Assembly (NCBI RefSeq): GCF_900114385.1
Contig: NZ_FOSW01000006.1
Coordinates: 211,495-275,494, forward strand
DNA from: Geodermatophilus ruber
Lineage (GTDB): Bacteria; Actinomycetota; Actinomycetes; Mycobacteriales; Geodermatophilaceae
Reading direction: 5' to 3'
Length of the DNA: 64,000 bases
Positions 7,746 through 14,671 of the stretch are shown one piece after another. The notes under the pieces are model-generated. The model did no database searches. It was not told the DNA's origin and worked only from the letters and a program-made list of their open reading frames with translations. A program made the translations under genes and the position numbers. Position 1 is the stretch's first letter. The number at the start of each line of letters is the position of its first letter.

Positions 7746-7862
7746 TCAACACCCGTCCCCACTGCTTCGTTCACGCATGTGCTGGTCGAGCAGCAGCGCG
7801 AGCGGGTCGCGGCTCAGCAGCTCGTCGGCGGCGGTGTCCTGGGCGATGTGGAGTGTCGGCAC
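7746..7862 (-). pseudogene. Truncated 5' piece of a HhH-GPD glycosylase-like gene (copy 2)
   Basis: Short open frame of 38 codons from GTG 7862: PTLHIAQDTAADELL, then SRDPLALLLDQHM, then RERSSGDGC and stop. It is intact in frame where copy 1 has a frameshift, but lacks the Gly-Met of the GMLLDQ motif. The tail DQHMRERSS matches DQHLRRRSS of copy 1, so the two share the same truncation junction. DNA similarity seems to run past the start to about 7935 (both copies keep a cggtcggcac block). It lies in the same orientation as copies 1 and 3. It could be a tiny gene, but a duplicated remnant is more likely. Confidence 0.65.
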
Positions 7863-7956
7863 CCACAGAATGTTGCCGCACACCGATTCGGGCGCATCGG
7901 TTCCGGCCGGCAGAAGGGCACACGCTCGGTCGGCACGGTTGGGCGACGTCCAGAGC

Positions 7957-8538
7957 TCAGGGCCGGGGCAGGACGGTCAGGACCCGGACGACGTGATCAC
8001 GGAATTCCTGCATGTAGTCCTTCAGGAACTGCGCCGTCGTCTCGTCGATGACTTCGCCGTCGTCCTTGAACCGCTCCGGCGAGTACGTGATGTACGCCTC
8101 CGGCGAGGTCATCTGACGGGCGTTGCAGAAGCTGAGCACCGCGCGCAGGGACTGTTGCGCCACGGCCGTGCCGATCGCCCCGACCGAGGCCCCGATGACG
8201 CCGGCCGGGATGTGGTGGAAGGAGTTCTGCCCCCATGGGCGCGATGCCCAGTCGATGGCGTTCTTCAGCGCGCCGGGGATCGAGCGGTTGTACTCGGGAG
8301 TCACGAAGAGCACGGCGTCCGACCGCGAGATGGCCTCCTTGAGCCCTCTCGCCTCCGGCGGGAAATCGGTGTCGTAGTCCTGGCTGTACAGGGGCAGATG
8401 GCCGATGGGGATCTCGGTGAACTCCAGATCGCTCGGAGCCAGCCGGATCAACGCCTGGGACAGGATCCGGTTGATCGAGGTGGACGACAGGCTTCCGATG
8501 AAGTAGCCGACCTGGTAGCGCCTCGTGGGCTCAGCCAT
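7957..8538 (-). CDS. NADPH-dependent FMN reductase family protein
   Basis: Flavodoxin-fold oxidoreductase of 193 residues. The FMN phosphate loop is GSLSSTSINR, and the second motif is FVTPEYNRSIPGALKNAIDW, both typical of the FMN_red family (azoreductase/chromate-reductase group). ATG 8538 is chosen because GGAGGAGA lies just upstream; longer frames lack a Shine-Dalgarno. A broken HxlR regulator gene lies divergently at 8730, a common pairing for such reductases, which suggests the reductase lost its local repressor. It likely reduces quinones, azo compounds or metals; the substrate is unknown. Confidence 0.92.
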   Translation of the reverse strand: MAEPTRRYQVGYFIGSLSSTSINRILSQALIRLAPSDLEFTEIPIGHLPLYSQDYDTDFPPEARGLKEAISRSDAVLFVTPEYNRSIPGALKNAIDWASRPWGQNSFHHIPAGVIGASVGAIGTAVAQQSLRAVLSFCNARQMTSPEAYITYSPERFKDDGEVIDETTAQFLKDYMQEFRDHVVRVLTVLPRP

Positions 8539-8729
8539 CTGTCTCCTCCATCGCCGTCGGCTCGGTCCTGTCACGAAGCCTGATCGGCGTGCCAGCAGTC
8601 ACGGCGGAAGGGGTGCCCGGCAGCTCAGGTGCCCCCGGCAGTCCGGGGCGCCGACGCCCGTGGCGTGGTGCGCTAGCGCCCCCGAAGGGATGCGAGGAGC
8701 GTAGCGGTCCATCCGCCGGTCAGTGCAAC

Positions 8730-8970
8730 ATGACCGGCGGCGCCCCGGAGGCCGGACCGCAGAGGTTCACACGACTGCGATCGCAGGTGCCGGGGGTGAC
8801 CGCACAGGTCCTCACCGCCTCCCTGCGTGGACTCGAACGCGACGGCATCGTCATCCGTCGGGAGCACCCCGCCGTACCGCCGCACGTCGGGTGCGACATC
8901 ACCGAACTGGGGGCGAGCTGCCATCGTCCTCGCGTCGACCGCGTGGCTGCGGATGAGCCAGAGGGTGCCG
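8730..8970 (+). pseudogene. HxlR-family transcriptional regulator remnant
   Basis: The segment GPQRFTRLRSQVPGVTAQ, then VLTASLRGLERDGIVIRRE, then HPAVPPHVGCDITELG is a clear HxlR winged helix. The N-terminal part with the usual Cys and first helices is missing. After a run of five G at 8909-8913 the homology continues in the next frame (GRAAIVLASTAWLRMSQR), so a 1-nt slip has broken it. It is divergent from the FMN reductase gene, the arrangement expected of an intact HxlR-reductase pair. Confidence 0.7.
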
Positions 8971-9064
8971 TGCTCCGCTGCTCCGCTTGCTCCCGCGCCG
9001 GTTCGCCTGCGAACCGCCGGACGGATGCTGCATCATCACAGCCGCGGGACGGCGGGAGGCGGGC

Positions 9065-10048
9065 ATGGCAGCGGAGCCGTTGGACCGGTTCCCGGCGGCG
9101 CGGACGTCGGACTGCGATGAAGCGCAGGCGGCGATGGCCGCGACGTTCCTGCCGCTGCGCCTGCGGATGCTCGAACCGCCGGGCCCCGACGGGGTGGACA
9201 TGCGGCTGAACGCGCTCCGGGTCGCGGACGTGACGGTCGCCTACGCCCGGTTCGGTCGCGCCGTGGAGGTCGCCACGGCCGAGGCCGAGAACTACCACGT
9301 GGACCTGCCGATCTCCGGCTCGGCCCGCTTCCGTGCCGGCCGGCTGGAGCGCGTCGAGGGCACGCCCCGCCGCGCGGCGGTGTTCATGCCCGGGGAGTCC
9401 GCCGGCATCGACTGGAGCGGCGGCTGCGGGCAGTTCTGCCTGATGTTCCCTCGTGCGCAGCTGCAGGGGGAACTGGAGGCCATGCTGGACCGGCCGCTGG
9501 TCGAGCCGCTCGTCTTCGCCGAGACGATGGACGTCGATACCGACGCGGGTCGGTCCTGGCTGGACACGCTGTGGCTGGTCGAGCGCCAAGCGCGCCACGC
9601 GCACGGCCTGCTCGACCATCCCCTGGCTGCGTCCCACGTGGCGCAGGCACTCGCCGCCGGGTTGCTGCTCGCCCAGCCGCACAACTACACCGACGCCCTC
9701 GCCGGTCCGCGCCGCCCGGCCGCCCCGCCGGCGGTGCGCGAGGTGGTCGACCTCATCCACGCCCACCCCGAGCACCCGTGGACCACCGCGAGCCTGGCCC
9801 GCCGGGTGGCCGTGAGCGCGCGGAGCCTGCAGGAGGGGTTCGCGCGGTCCTACGGGGTCCCGCCGAGTGCGTACCTGCGGTCGGTGCGCCTCGACCGTGC
9901 GCACGCCGGACTGCAGGCGGCCGACCCGCACACCACGACGGTCGCGCGCGTCGCCGGCCGGTGGGGCTTCCTGTACCTGAGCCGGTTCGCGGCCGCCTAC
10001 CGCGAGAAGTTCGGCGAGAACCCGTCGGCCACCCTGCGCCGGGCGTAG
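9065..10048 (+). CDS. AraC family transcriptional regulator
   Basis: Regulator of 327 residues. The N-terminal AraC_binding_2-like cupin region (about 40-200) contains YHVDLPISGSARFRAG and the FMPGESAGIDWSGGC strand. The C-terminal double helix-turn-helix (about 222-327) has WTTASLARRVAVSARSLQEG, then YGVPPSAYLRSVRLDRAHAG and VARVAGRWGFLYLSRFAAAY, ending REKFGENPSATLRR. It starts at ATG 9065. It stands alone on the plus strand, with GAF/LuxR-type regulators downstream. The inducer and targets cannot be read from sequence. Confidence 0.93.
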   Translation: MAAEPLDRFPAARTSDCDEAQAAMAATFLPLRLRMLEPPGPDGVDMRLNALRVADVTVAYARFGRAVEVATAEAENYHVDLPISGSARFRAGRLERVEGTPRRAAVFMPGESAGIDWSGGCGQFCLMFPRAQLQGELEAMLDRPLVEPLVFAETMDVDTDAGRSWLDTLWLVERQARHAHGLLDHPLAASHVAQALAAGLLLAQPHNYTDALAGPRRPAAPPAVREVVDLIHAHPEHPWTTASLARRVAVSARSLQEGFARSYGVPPSAYLRSVRLDRAHAGLQAADPHTTTVARVAGRWGFLYLSRFAAAYREKFGENPSATLRRA

Positions 10049-10194
10049 GGCGGCAGGTCCGCGCGAATCGCACCAAGCTCTGCGGTTTGCGCGTCGACCT
10101 CCCCGGCCCGCTGCCGTTGCATGGATGCCCTCAGCTCAGAACCGGCTGGAGCATCCCGATCGCGGCCCGTGCCCGGCCTCGGGGAGGCGGGCAC

Positions 10195-11220
10195 GTGGCC
10201 GAGGACGGTGCGGCGGCGCGAGCGGCCACGGCTATCACCGAGATCGCGGATGAGCCGGCGCCGATCGCCGAGCGCGCCCGGCGGATCCTGCAGGTGCTCG
10301 ACCCCGTGTTCAGCTACGACGCCGCCTCCATCGCGCTGCGGGACCCCGAGCGGCAGATCCGGATTCCGCTGGCCTCCGCCGGCGACGCCGCTGCGCTGCA
10401 CGCCTACTGGGCCAGCGGTGGGGCCGACGCCGAACTGGCCCGGCTCGGGCTGAACCGGTTCGGGCCGCCGCTGCTGTCCACGGAGCTGTCCCCGCCCGCC
10501 GCCGAGACGGTGTACTGGCGCCGCTACCTGGCGCCGGCCGGCTTCCGCGGCGGCATCGACGCCGCCCTGTTCACCGCCGACGGACGGCACGTCGGGCACC
10601 TGACCGTGCTCACCGAGGCCGACGCCCCCACCCTCGCGGACCGGGACCTGACCGGCGCCCTCGCCCCGCTGATCGCGCGGGCGGTCGACCGGCTGCCCGC
10701 AATCCGCCTGTTCGCCGGGATCGTGCCCGACGTGTTCGCCGGGGTGGCGCTCACCCGGGCAGGCAACACCGTGCCCCTGCCGGGGCTCCCCATCGACCCG
10801 GTGCTCGCCGCCGGCTCCCCGGTGGTCGCCGAGGTGGTCGAGCGGCTGGCCGTCGGCGACCTGTACGCGACCTTCCTGCACCCCGCACCCGACGCCGGGG
10901 ACGGAGCACTGCTGCGAGTCACCGCGCTCGACTGCAGCAACAAGACCACCGACCATCTGCGCGCCGCCGTCCTGCTCTCCCCGCAGCCGGATGTGCACGG
11001 CCTGTCCCGCCACGACCTGCAGGTCCTCGGCCTGATCGTGGCGGGCTGGGAGGACGACCGGCGCATCGCCGCCGCCCTGGACAGCACCCCCGAGGACGTC
11101 GCCGAGAGCGCCCGGCGGGGCATGCAGCTGCTGGGCACCCCATCGCGGACCGGCCTCGCCGTCCGCGCGCTGCGCGAGGGGCTGTTCCTCCCGCCACGCG
11201 CGCCCAGCGCCGCCGGGTGA
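10195..11220 (+). CDS. GAF-like LuxR-type regulator, paralog 1
   Basis: Protein of 341 residues starting at GTG 10195, preceded by GGGGAGG. An N-terminal helix and GAF-like sensor half (about 20-170, motif VFSYDAASIALRDPE and a central YWRRYLAPAGFRGGIDAALF) is followed by a second sensor segment. A C-terminal LuxR-like HTH (about 270-325) reads VHGLSRHDLQVLGLIVAGWE and continues IAAALDSTPEDV. The HTH is diverged: recognition helix residues differ from typical LuxR (PEDVAESARRGM), so DNA binding may be weakened. It is paralogous to the truncated gene next to it and to the minus-strand gene at 11910-12977, including the shared tail GLF(L/V)PP. Confidence 0.75.
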   Translation: MAEDGAAARAATAITEIADEPAPIAERARRILQVLDPVFSYDAASIALRDPERQIRIPLASAGDAAALHAYWASGGADAELARLGLNRFGPPLLSTELSPPAAETVYWRRYLAPAGFRGGIDAALFTADGRHVGHLTVLTEADAPTLADRDLTGALAPLIARAVDRLPAIRLFAGIVPDVFAGVALTRAGNTVPLPGLPIDPVLAAGSPVVAEVVERLAVGDLYATFLHPAPDAGDGALLRVTALDCSNKTTDHLRAAVLLSPQPDVHGLSRHDLQVLGLIVAGWEDDRRIAAALDSTPEDVAESARRGMQLLGTPSRTGLAVRALREGLFLPPRAPSAAG

Positions 11221-11900
11221 ACGGCCCCGAACAGGGAGGGGCTCGCCGCTCGGCGGGCTCTGAGTCGCCGCCCGCGAAGAGCGCGAGAAGCGGCGCCCGC
11301 CGGCTCGGAGCCGACCTGACGGGCCCCCTGTCGGTCACCTCCGGGTTCGTGAGAGGAGCCATCGCGGGGCTGGTGCTCCGCGCGGACGGCGGGAGCGAGG
11401 AGCTGCCGGGGCTGGGAGGCCATCCGCTGCTGGGCGTCGGCTCGCCGGCGCTGGCCGCCGCCCGCGCGCAGATCGACGCGGGCCGGGTCTACGCATCCTT
11501 CCTGTGGCCCCTCGGCGGCCGCCGCGCGGCGGGCGGGCACGCGCGCCTCACCGCAATGGGCCGGCCAGAGCAGGCACCGGCCGCGGTGAGCGGGCTGGTG
11601 GTGGTGTCCCCGCCGGGAGACCTGTGGGACCTCACTCCGCGCGAGCTGGAGGTACTGGGGCTGTTGATCGAGGGCCGCACGGCAGACGAGATCGCCCGCG
11701 CTCTGCTCCTCGTCCCACGCACCAGCGCCACGCACCTCCGGCGGATCCTCGGCAAGCTGTCGTCCCCGACCCCCACCCTCGCCGCGCTGCGTGCGGAGCG
11801 GGACGGCCTCTACGTCCCGCCTCGGATCGGAACTCCACGCCCGCGGCCGAAGCGGGCCTCGCACCATGACCCGAACGACAGGACGACTACGACAGGGGTA
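11217..11900 (+). pseudogene. N-truncated GAF/LuxR regulator, paralog 2, lacking its normal stop
   Basis: It begins with a GTG overlapping the stop of paralog 1. Only the second half of the sensor (GFVRGAIAGLVLRADGG) and the LuxR HTH (LTPRELEVLGLLIEGRTADE, then SATHLRRILGKLSS) are present; about 170 residues of the first GAF half are missing. After GLYVPPRIGTPRPRP, where the paralogs end, the frame stays open into the antisense of the next gene, as far as 12842. The HTH itself looks better preserved than in paralog 1, so a short DNA-binding protein with a long extension is possible, but decay is the simpler reading. Confidence 0.6.
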
Positions 11901-11909
11901 CGTCGCAGG

Positions 11910-12977
11910 TCAGGGGGGCGGCCGGCCCTCCGGGACGCGAGCGGAGCGGCGGACGAACAGGGCCGGTGGCACGAACAGGCCCAGCCGCAGGGCCCGCGCG
12001 GCCGCGGCGGTGCGGGACCGCGCGGCCAGCTTCGCCCGCACGTGGTCCACGTGTCCGTCCACGGTGCGCCTCGTGATGCCCAGCGCCGCCGCGATCCGCT
12101 CGTTGGACGCCCCGGTGACCAGCAGCCCGAGCACCTGCAACTCCTGCGCGCTGAGCCCGTGCAGCTCCGCGACCGGGCCGGCGAGGACGACCGCGGTGGC
12201 CAGGCGTCGCACGTCCGGCGGGACGGCGAGCGCCGTGATCCGGAGGTGCGTCCCCGCTCCGTCGCCCGCCGCGGCGGCGCCCGTTGCGACGGGGAGCGGA
12301 GCGAGGAACGAGACCAGCGAACCCCCGTCGGCGAGCTGCGCGGTGGCGGCGGAGAGGACGCCGGAACCGGGGGTGAGCAGCCGGTGGCCGGGCAGGCCGG
12401 GCAGCGGCTGGACCGCTCCGGAGGGGGTCAGGACGGTCCCGGCCGTGGCGTGGTCCACCACGCGGGCGACCGCAGCGAGGGACCGCCACGGGTCCACGCC
12501 GGTCGCGATCGGCGTCGCGAGCAACCCGAGCAGGTCCCGGGCGGTATCGGTGATCCGGCCCGCGGCCTCGGTGTTCAGGCCCAGCAGTCCCAGGTAGTGC
12601 CCCTCGGCGGTGAACAACCCTGCGGCGACGCCGTCCCGGAACCCCGCCGGCTCCAGGTACTCCGCCCACCCGACCAGTTCCGACGGCGGGACCAGCAGGT
12701 CACCCAGCCGGACCGCCCGGTGCGACCGGCGCAGGCCGACCAGTTCGAGGTCGGCCAGCAGGGCCGGGCTGTCCAGGTAGTCGCGGACCCGCTCGTCGTA
12801 GCCGGAGCCGAAGAGGGTCGCGTGCGCGTCCTGGTCCGGTGACAGCAGGCTGATCGCGCCCGCGTCGAAGGGCACCACCTGCTGCAGGCGCGACAGCAGC
12901 GCCTCGGCGCGCACGGCAGGGCCACCCGGTTCGGCGGCGAGGCGGGTGAACTCCCGGAGGATCTCGGCTGGGCCCAT
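11910..12977 (-). CDS. GAF-like LuxR-type regulator, paralog 3
   Basis: Protein of 355 residues from ATG 12977. The sensor region (about 1-270) contains VVPFDAGAISLLSPDQDAH, the shared WAEYLEPAGFRDGVAAGLF block, and PLPGLPGHRLLTPGS. The LuxR HTH (about 285-345) is canonical: LSAQELQVLGLLVTGASNER, then IAAALGITRRTVDGHVDHVR, and AKLAARSRTAAAARALR. It ends LGLFVPPALFVRRSARVPE. It converges with the truncated paralog 2, whose open frame runs antisense through it. This is the most intact of the three related regulators and is likely functional. Ligand and targets are unknown. Confidence 0.85.
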   Translation of the reverse strand: MGPAEILREFTRLAAEPGGPAVRAEALLSRLQQVVPFDAGAISLLSPDQDAHATLFGSGYDERVRDYLDSPALLADLELVGLRRSHRAVRLGDLLVPPSELVGWAEYLEPAGFRDGVAAGLFTAEGHYLGLLGLNTEAAGRITDTARDLLGLLATPIATGVDPWRSLAAVARVVDHATAGTVLTPSGAVQPLPGLPGHRLLTPGSGVLSAATAQLADGGSLVSFLAPLPVATGAAAAGDGAGTHLRITALAVPPDVRRLATAVVLAGPVAELHGLSAQELQVLGLLVTGASNERIAAALGITRRTVDGHVDHVRAKLAARSRTAAAARALRLGLFVPPALFVRRSARVPEGRPPP

Positions 12978-13357
12978 CGACGTCCTTCGACACCCTGCAC
13001 TCACGGCGGTGTCCCGGCGACGCTCGGGACGTCCACCTCCTGGCCACGTCTCAGCGCAGGTGGACCGCGATCGCACGGTGTCGTGCTGGGACGATCATCG
13101 CGCACCGCGAGGTGGGGCGCGACCGACCCGCCGGCCACCCGGTACCGCCCATCAATACCCGTAAAAATGCCTACCGTGTGCGCGTGCCGGCCCCGACGAG
13201 GGGTAACAGCCGCGCGGGGAGTGCCACCCCGCAACGGCGTGGAGCGGTCAAGCAGCGGCCCCCGTGCACGGAGCAGGCCAGCTGCTCCCCCTCCCCGCTC
13301 CCCGCTGAGAAGAGGCGCGGAGTGGAGAGCCACGGCGCTCCCTGATGCCGGAGCGGA
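12978..13357. other. Intergenic stretch with one AT-rich patch
   Basis: 380 bp without a supported gene, upstream of paralog 3. The only notable composition is an AT-richer patch at about 13150-13175 (aatacccgtaaaaatgcc), which on the minus strand reads TTTTTACGGGTATTG and could hold the promoter of the 11910-12977 gene. Nothing else is recognised. Confidence 0.4.
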
Positions 13358-13525
13358 TCAGGCGCGGAGACGGGCGCGGAGCGCGGCCTGCTCGGCGGCG
13401 CCGAAGCCGTGCAGCTCCAGCCAGCCCATGTGCTGGTCCAGCAGCATGCCGATCACGAGCGCGAGCGGGTCTCGACCGAGCAACTCGTCGGCGACGTCGT
13501 CCTGGGCGATGCGGAGGGTCGGCAC
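13358..13525 (-). pseudogene. Truncated 5' piece of a HhH-GPD glycosylase-like gene (copy 3)
   Basis: A 55-codon open frame from GTG 13525: PTLRIAQDDVADELLGRD, then PLALVIGMLLDQHM, after which the family consensus is lost and an Ala/Arg-rich tail (GWLELHGFGAAEQAALRARLRA, split here at about residue 34) leads to a stop. Upstream codons STISG correspond to TISV of copy 1, so the repeat extends to about 13580. No Shine-Dalgarno is seen. The tail differs from that of copies 1 and 2, so this copy has its own junction. Orientation is the same as the other copies. Confidence 0.65.
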
Positions 13526-13662
13526 GCCAGAGATCGTGCTGTCCGGGATGGGGGCGTAGCGGCAGCAGCTGCCGGTCGTCACGGTGTTGCGCAGCAGCCG
13601 GGCCCCCGTACGGCCCGAGGACCTGCCGCGGATCTCGCAGTCGCAGTCCTCCGGTCCCGCGG

Positions 13663-14067
13663 TCAGACCGGCGGTTCGAGGCCCCCGCTGGACGACGACC
13701 CGCGCGAACGGCGACCGCCGATGGTCTGTGCGCGACGCCAGGGGGCCACGCCTTCGATCTCGATCTCCAGGGAGAAGCTGAGGAACGTACGAATCAACAC
13801 GATGACGCCCAGGATCGCGACGTTCTCCACGGTGGGCGCCACGGCCACGGTGCGGACGAGGTCGGCGGCGACCAGGATCTCCAGCCCGAGCAGGATCACA
13901 CCGCTGAAGGTCTCCCGGAGGAGCTGATACGCCGCCCGCCCGTCGTGGTGCTGCCACCAGGCACGGATGGCGACTGCGACCGACACGCCCAGGCCGCCGA
14001 GGAGCACCAGCGCACCGATCGCCTCGAACAGCTGCGCCACTCGGTCCATGACATCCAGGAACGTCAT
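13663..14067 (-). CDS. DUF1622 family membrane protein
   Basis: Small integral membrane protein of 134 residues starting at ATG 14067. Three hydrophobic segments are visible: ALVLLGGLGVSVAVAI (about 18-34), VILLGLEILVAADLVRTVAV (about 55-75) and VAILGVIVLIRTFLSFSLEI (about 82-101). The GxEILVAADLxRT and LIRTFLSFSLExEIEG motifs are typical of DUF1622. The C-terminus is Arg/Ser/Gly-rich. Function is unknown. It is isolated, with the HhH-GPD fragment downstream on the same strand. Confidence 0.85.
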   Translation of the reverse strand: MTFLDVMDRVAQLFEAIGALVLLGGLGVSVAVAIRAWWQHHDGRAAYQLLRETFSGVILLGLEILVAADLVRTVAVAPTVENVAILGVIVLIRTFLSFSLEIEIEGVAPWRRAQTIGGRRSRGSSSSGGLEPPV

Positions 14068-14671
14068 GTCGGCGCACTGTAGGAGGAATGCCGGGCTCCC
14101 GACGGTGCGCGCGACCGGCTGCTCGGTCCTCTCCGCGCTCAGTTCGCCGGGGCGGATGGCGCGACTGCGCCGGTCGTGCGCGTCCCGGGATCGTGCTCTG
14201 ACACCACCGCTGCCCCCTTGCCTGACGACTCCGTGAACGGTCCGTGCGGGAGGTCGTCCGACGGCCGCCGCGGAGAGATTCCGCAGGCCTGGTGGGCACG
14301 CGACCAGCGCGCCTAGACTGCGGTCGCGGTCAGCAGTGGTCGTCCTGGCGGGCACCATGCGTCGCCCGACCTGGCGGCCGGCTGCGCAACGGTGTGGGGC
14401 CTTCGTGGCTGGGCCCGCGGACGTACCCCGGCTCAGCGGTCGAAAACGCGGGCCGCTGGGCCGCCGTCAGGAGGACGAGGCACCCCCGTTCCGGAGCTGT
14501 ACCGGCGAACCATGCTTGCAGCCCGGTGGCTTGCATGGCGTTCCAGCCACCGCATCATGCCTCCGCGTTCCCCTCCGGCCTCTAGCCCGGCGGCTGGGGC
14601 GCCTGGCAGGGTTGGCCCCGAGCTGATCTCGTCGAACAGGCGCGAGAACCCTCCAGCACCCGGAGGCCGGG
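14068..14671. other. 604-bp intergenic region
   Basis: No convincing gene. A hairpin, CGGTGGCT at 14524-14531 pairing with AGCCACCG at 14545-14552, lies about 120 bp before the MASE1-PP2C start and could be a 5' leader element. A TAGACT sequence at 14313 could be a -10. The rest shows no repeat or RNA that I recognise. Confidence 0.4.

Noticed and set aside
13200..13345. Short open frames upstream of paralog 3
   Set aside because: Arg/Pro/Gly-rich, no ribosome-binding site, no similarity to any family that I recognise.
14524..14552. A tRNA-like or riboswitch element before the MASE1 gene
   Set aside because: Only a single 8-bp hairpin is visible, with no conserved riboswitch core or tRNA arms.
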